Shown here: in pieces, positions 61,101-64,000 of the stretch | How positions within the stretch are numbered: position 1 is the stretch's first letter | Layout: each line of letters opens with the position of its first letter | Assembly (NCBI RefSeq): GCF_019112545.1 | Contig: NW_025064893.1 | Coordinates: forward strand, 62,001 to 126,000 | Source: Guyanagaster necrorhizus | Taxonomy: Eukaryota; Basidiomycota; Agaricomycetes; Agaricales; Physalacriaceae | Length of the DNA: 64,000 nt | Direction: 5' to 3' | Notes under the pieces: model-generated | The model's input: the letters and a program-made list of their open reading frames with translations, nothing else | Told to the model about the DNA's origin: nothing | The model's database searches: none | Program-made: the position numbers and the translations under genes

Positions 61101-62700
61101 ATGGCTCTCGCGTTCTTTAGGATCCTTGCTGTGTCTCCTCTCTTGTGCAGCGCGTTCCCGGCTACAACACCCCGTCTAGGCGTTAGTATCCCCTTGTCGA
61201 AACGTGCATCGCAGCTTTCCGTTATAGAAGTCGTCGACCGCGATTTCCTCAATGCACAGGTCAACAAGGTTCATAATCATAAGTAGGTCACTGTGGTATA
61301 TAACTATCCCACATCGACTAATCACATATTTTGCAGTAAAATGGCGCGAGGTTTCGCAGCATATGAGAAGAACACAGAGGAAAAGTGCACCCCAGTAGCA
61401 CCAAGCGCATTACTCGACGGAGCATTGGAGCCGATGCACTGCAAGATAATTCTCAACTTCGTTGGTACGGGTCCATTCAAGTTGGAACCCCTGCTGTGGA
61501 ATTCATTGGTAAGAACCAAGATACGAGTGCGCTACAGGCATGCTAACTTCTTGATGGATATCAGTGGACTTTGATACCGGTAAGCCGACAGCTTCGTATT
61601 TGTCGCCATGCGGCATCAGGTAATAATTTTTTGAAAAGGCAGCAGTGATATTTCCTGACTGCGATTCAAGCTGTGATATGCATATGATCTACAATACACC
61701 CAGCAGCTCTACAGCCAAGGATCAGAACCAGAAGTTCAACTTGACTTGTGGTGACGGTTCAGCTATTGAAGCGAACGTCTTTGCAGACACATTCACTATC
61801 GAAGGGCGTAACTCACGGTCAGTAGCCCCATCCTTCGTTCCTGGCTTGAATCACTCTAGTTTGCATACTTGGCAGGGAACCCATCAAGCTATTGGAGCAG
61901 CAGCGATATACTCCTCCCAGTTTCTCGGAACGGCCTTCAAAGAATTATCCATCTTCGGTGACGACCCCATGTTCCAAACTCTTGTAAACCAAGACGTAGT
62001 GACTACGCCAGAATTTGCGTGTGACCTCAGTGCCTCTGGCGGTGGGGAGTTGTTCTTGGGTGGCGTCAACACGGACAAGTTCACTGGGTCTTTCACCACG
62101 AGTCAAGTCTCCAATACTGTTCTCTTCTATTCAATTAAGTACTTGATATCAGGATTGACACTGAATGGTAGGGATTTTGGCAGATCAGCATGGATTCCGC
62201 AAATGTCAACGGAAAAGCCGTGGTCGGGAACTTGTCTGTTATCATTGATACCGGAACTAGATTGATCGTCGGAGACGCAAAGAGTGTCTCTGAATTTATG
62301 AATCAATCAGTGGTTCTAAAAATGCTTCGCAGATCACTTCACCGGTAATTACCTATTTTCGTTATTACTGTGCCGTCTGACCCATTCACATGTTTTAGTT
62401 CCTTGCGATAGCATTCCCAATATTCGTTTAACTTCCCGGTGGAAAGGCATTCGATTAGTGCGGATACTTTCAATGGAGGTCAAGTTGAGCAAGGACCATC
62501 TGATTGCATTGGCGGCATTACCGGTCAAGATATCGCAGACCCGAGTAAGCGATTTTCATCATTTTTTTTGAGTTTCCAGTGTGCTGAAGGAACCATTCCA
62601 GATGGACCGTGGGGGATGTCTTCCTCCAGAACGTATACGATGTTATAGGCTTTATGGCGAGATCTTCTTCGTCATGTTGTTTAAAGCCATTATTCGGTTC
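61101..62700 (+). pseudogene. Polyporopepsin-like secreted aspartic protease (A1), broken
   Basis: Exon 1 (61101-61282) has a signal peptide (MALAFFRILAVSPLLCSAFP). Exon 2 (61337-61508) holds the propeptide and, after a one-base shift near 61390, LQDNSQLRWYGSIQVGTPAV. Exon 3 gives VDFDTG (61565-61579), the first catalytic site. CGDGSAIEANVFADTF, GGGELFLGGVNTDKFTG, FWQISMDSANVNGKAVVG and the second site IIDTGTRLIVGD (62244-62270) follow, then ISADTFNGGQVEQ, CIGGITGQDIA and GDVFLQNVYDV (about 62610). Frameshifts near 61390, 61650, 62300 and 62430 break it. Both active-site aspartates survive. The family is secreted and acid-active. Confidence 0.82.
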
Positions 62701-63159
62701 GGCAACGACACGCTATACTACTTGTTCGACTTTGATGCAGACCCGCTTATCAAGTTCACGGAGAGGTATGCCACACTTCAGGCATTTATGGAACGGGCAA
62801 CACTTTGGATTGGAGGGGACCAGCAAATTTTTTCGGTGACCCCATTTGCAGAGGCGGAGATAATGGGAGGGCCAGTTCCAGTCAGCAAGTTGGAACTTGA
62901 CTGGGATATTGAAGAAGAAGCATTGACCTTTGGTTGTACCTAGGACATATGTTTATGAGAATTATTTTTGCAGCCTTCTGTGTAATTCCATTGTATCTTG
63001 GGGATGCAATCAATGATCCGGCTCAGTATCTATATTAGCCGGCGGCTTCGAATTGCTTACTCGACCTCCGATCCACCGCCCCAACCAAAAAAGTTTCTTG
63101 CTCCGACACCCACGATGCGCTGGCCCCGAGTTGCCTTTTGATCTTATCTCCGTTGTATT
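62701..63159. other. Intergenic, no gene recognised
   Basis: An open plus-strand frame (to 62943) after the protease gives an acidic sequence (PVSKLELDWDIEEEALTFG) that I do not recognise. It may be protease 3' flank debris or part of a decayed gene. The rest is the 5' flank of the next gene. Confidence 0.4.
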
Positions 63160-64000
63160 ATGGGTGCCGCCTTCAGCTCTACCGGGAAAACCAGGCTATT
63201 CTATCCCTCGTCGCCGTTGGCTGTGACAATCCGCACCAAGACGAAGGAGACGATTCGGGGTAATCTACGGCAGGCTATCGAGGAGCGGTGCCCGACGTTG
63301 GCTCTGGGGGAGTTTGTGCCTGCGTGGTGGTTGCCCAAGTGCGTTATGCTTTGTCCTTGGTGTCGGTATCTGGAACTGATACTGTTTAGTGGTCATCTAC
63401 AGCTTATCTACTGCGTGGTCGGGGACTTCAGCAAGACGGATCATGTTGTTTACAAGAGGTGCGTTTGGAGTTGGCCTGTTTGATTGAATGTGGCTGAAGC
63501 GGCTTGCAGGACATATCTTCGGCTGGTCGATGGAGGTACACTGTGAGAGTTTATGGCTGTTGTCTTCGTTATTCTTGAAAAACTTAGTTGTCGATAGAGG
63601 ACTGGACTCTACACCGCCGAATCAAGACTCATTCAATGACGACACACCTGTCGTCGTTGTCATGCATGGCCTCACCGGTGGCTCCCACGAATCCTACGTC
63701 CGAAATATCCTGGCGGCGGCTTGTCTACCGGTGGAAAAGGGCGGACTGGGATACAGAGCGGTGGTGATCAACTTTCGTGGATGTGGGTGTTGTTACCTTT
63801 CTTCTTTCCCCACCCCATTCATCACATTACCCTTTCAGGTGCTGGCATCCCGTTGACAAGCCATCAGTTCTATTCAGCTGGATACACAGATGATTTGCGC
63901 CAGGCCCTTTTGTACATCTCGCAGCTGTACCCCAAGGCACCACTACTTGGTCTAGGATTCTCCTTGGGCGCCAATGTCATTGTGCGATACCTCGCAGAAG
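63160..64000 (+). CDS. EMB8/YheT-like alpha/beta-hydrolase, 5' part (runs off window)
   Basis: Exons: 63160-63338, 63390-63458, 63510-63542, 63598-63782 and 63839 to the window end, phase-consistent. Motifs are FVPAWWLPNGHLQ, VVVVMHGLTGGSHESYVRN (oxyanion HG), VVINFRGCAGIPLTS, FYSAGYTDDLRQAL and the nucleophile GLGFSLGANV at the right edge. This is the YheT/ABHD1-3 group of membrane-associated esterase-like hydrolases, with a role in lipid ester turnover in yeast relatives. The acid and histidine would lie beyond 64000. For exon 4 I chose the acceptor at 63597 because it keeps the frame and gives the conserved GGTLGLD; the earlier AG at 63587 does not. Confidence 0.87.

Noticed and set aside
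1..64000. CRISPR arrays, bacterial operons, riboswitches, rRNA genes
   Set aside because: Spliceosomal introns, intron-bearing tRNA genes and Ty3/Gypsy elements show this is fungal nuclear DNA; no regularly spaced repeats with unique spacers and no rRNA sequence were seen.

Overview
The window is nuclear DNA of a filamentous fungus, most likely an agaricomycete basidiomycete. The evidence is genes cut by many short (about 45-90 nt) GT-AG introns, a basidiomycete-style F-box family, a polyporopepsin-like aspartic protease, a Zn2Cys6 regulator, tRNA genes with introns, and chromodomain Ty3/Gypsy elements.

Positions 1 to about 22 kb are a nest of transposons. The oldest layer (element C, + strand) is a decayed Ty3/Gypsy pol. 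A second chromovirus (element B, - strand, 1-9596, its far LTR lying off the left edge) was inserted into C. B itself carries a solo LTR with a perfect 5-bp target duplication (3663-4121) and an unidentified insertion of about 1.85 kb. A third, far better preserved chromovirus (element A, 11083-19155, 8,073 bp, TSD CAAAT) split element C between its RNase H and integrase. A decayed hAT transposase end lies at the right margin. B, C and the hAT relic have lost almost all CpG. In A, every premature stop is TGA at a place where CGA is expected. A and B show Tf1/sushi-type self-priming: 12-13 nt after the 5' LTR are the exact reverse complement of a motif about 30 nt downstream of the LTR TATA box.

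From about 22.4 kb the DNA is normal for CpG and holds a few intact genes among many broken ones. Intact: a single-exon F-box-like gene (22395-24038, -), a 13-exon Zn2Cys6/fungal-specific transcription factor (30914-34272, +), a 13-exon secreted alpha/beta-hydrolase of the tripeptidyl-aminopeptidase type (49587-51828, +), a small 4-exon gene of unknown function (59115-59798, +), and the 5' part of an EMB8/YheT-like hydrolase running off the right edge (63160-64000, +). Broken: an NCS1 nucleobase permease, four further F-box loci, a second copy of the hydrolase that has lost its catalytic-serine exons, a gamma-glutamylcyclotransferase-like gene and an aspartic protease. Three tRNA or tRNA-like genes are present. 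Several stretches (24-30.9 kb, 39.7-42.2 kb, 46.5-48.8 kb and others) show no gene I can support.

The genes do not form an operon or an obvious metabolic cluster. The common theme is genome defence and decay: CpG mutation has eroded the transposons, one F-box relic and probably a tRNA-Arg, while duplication and indel decay shape the single-copy part. All gene models were spliced by eye and should be read as such.
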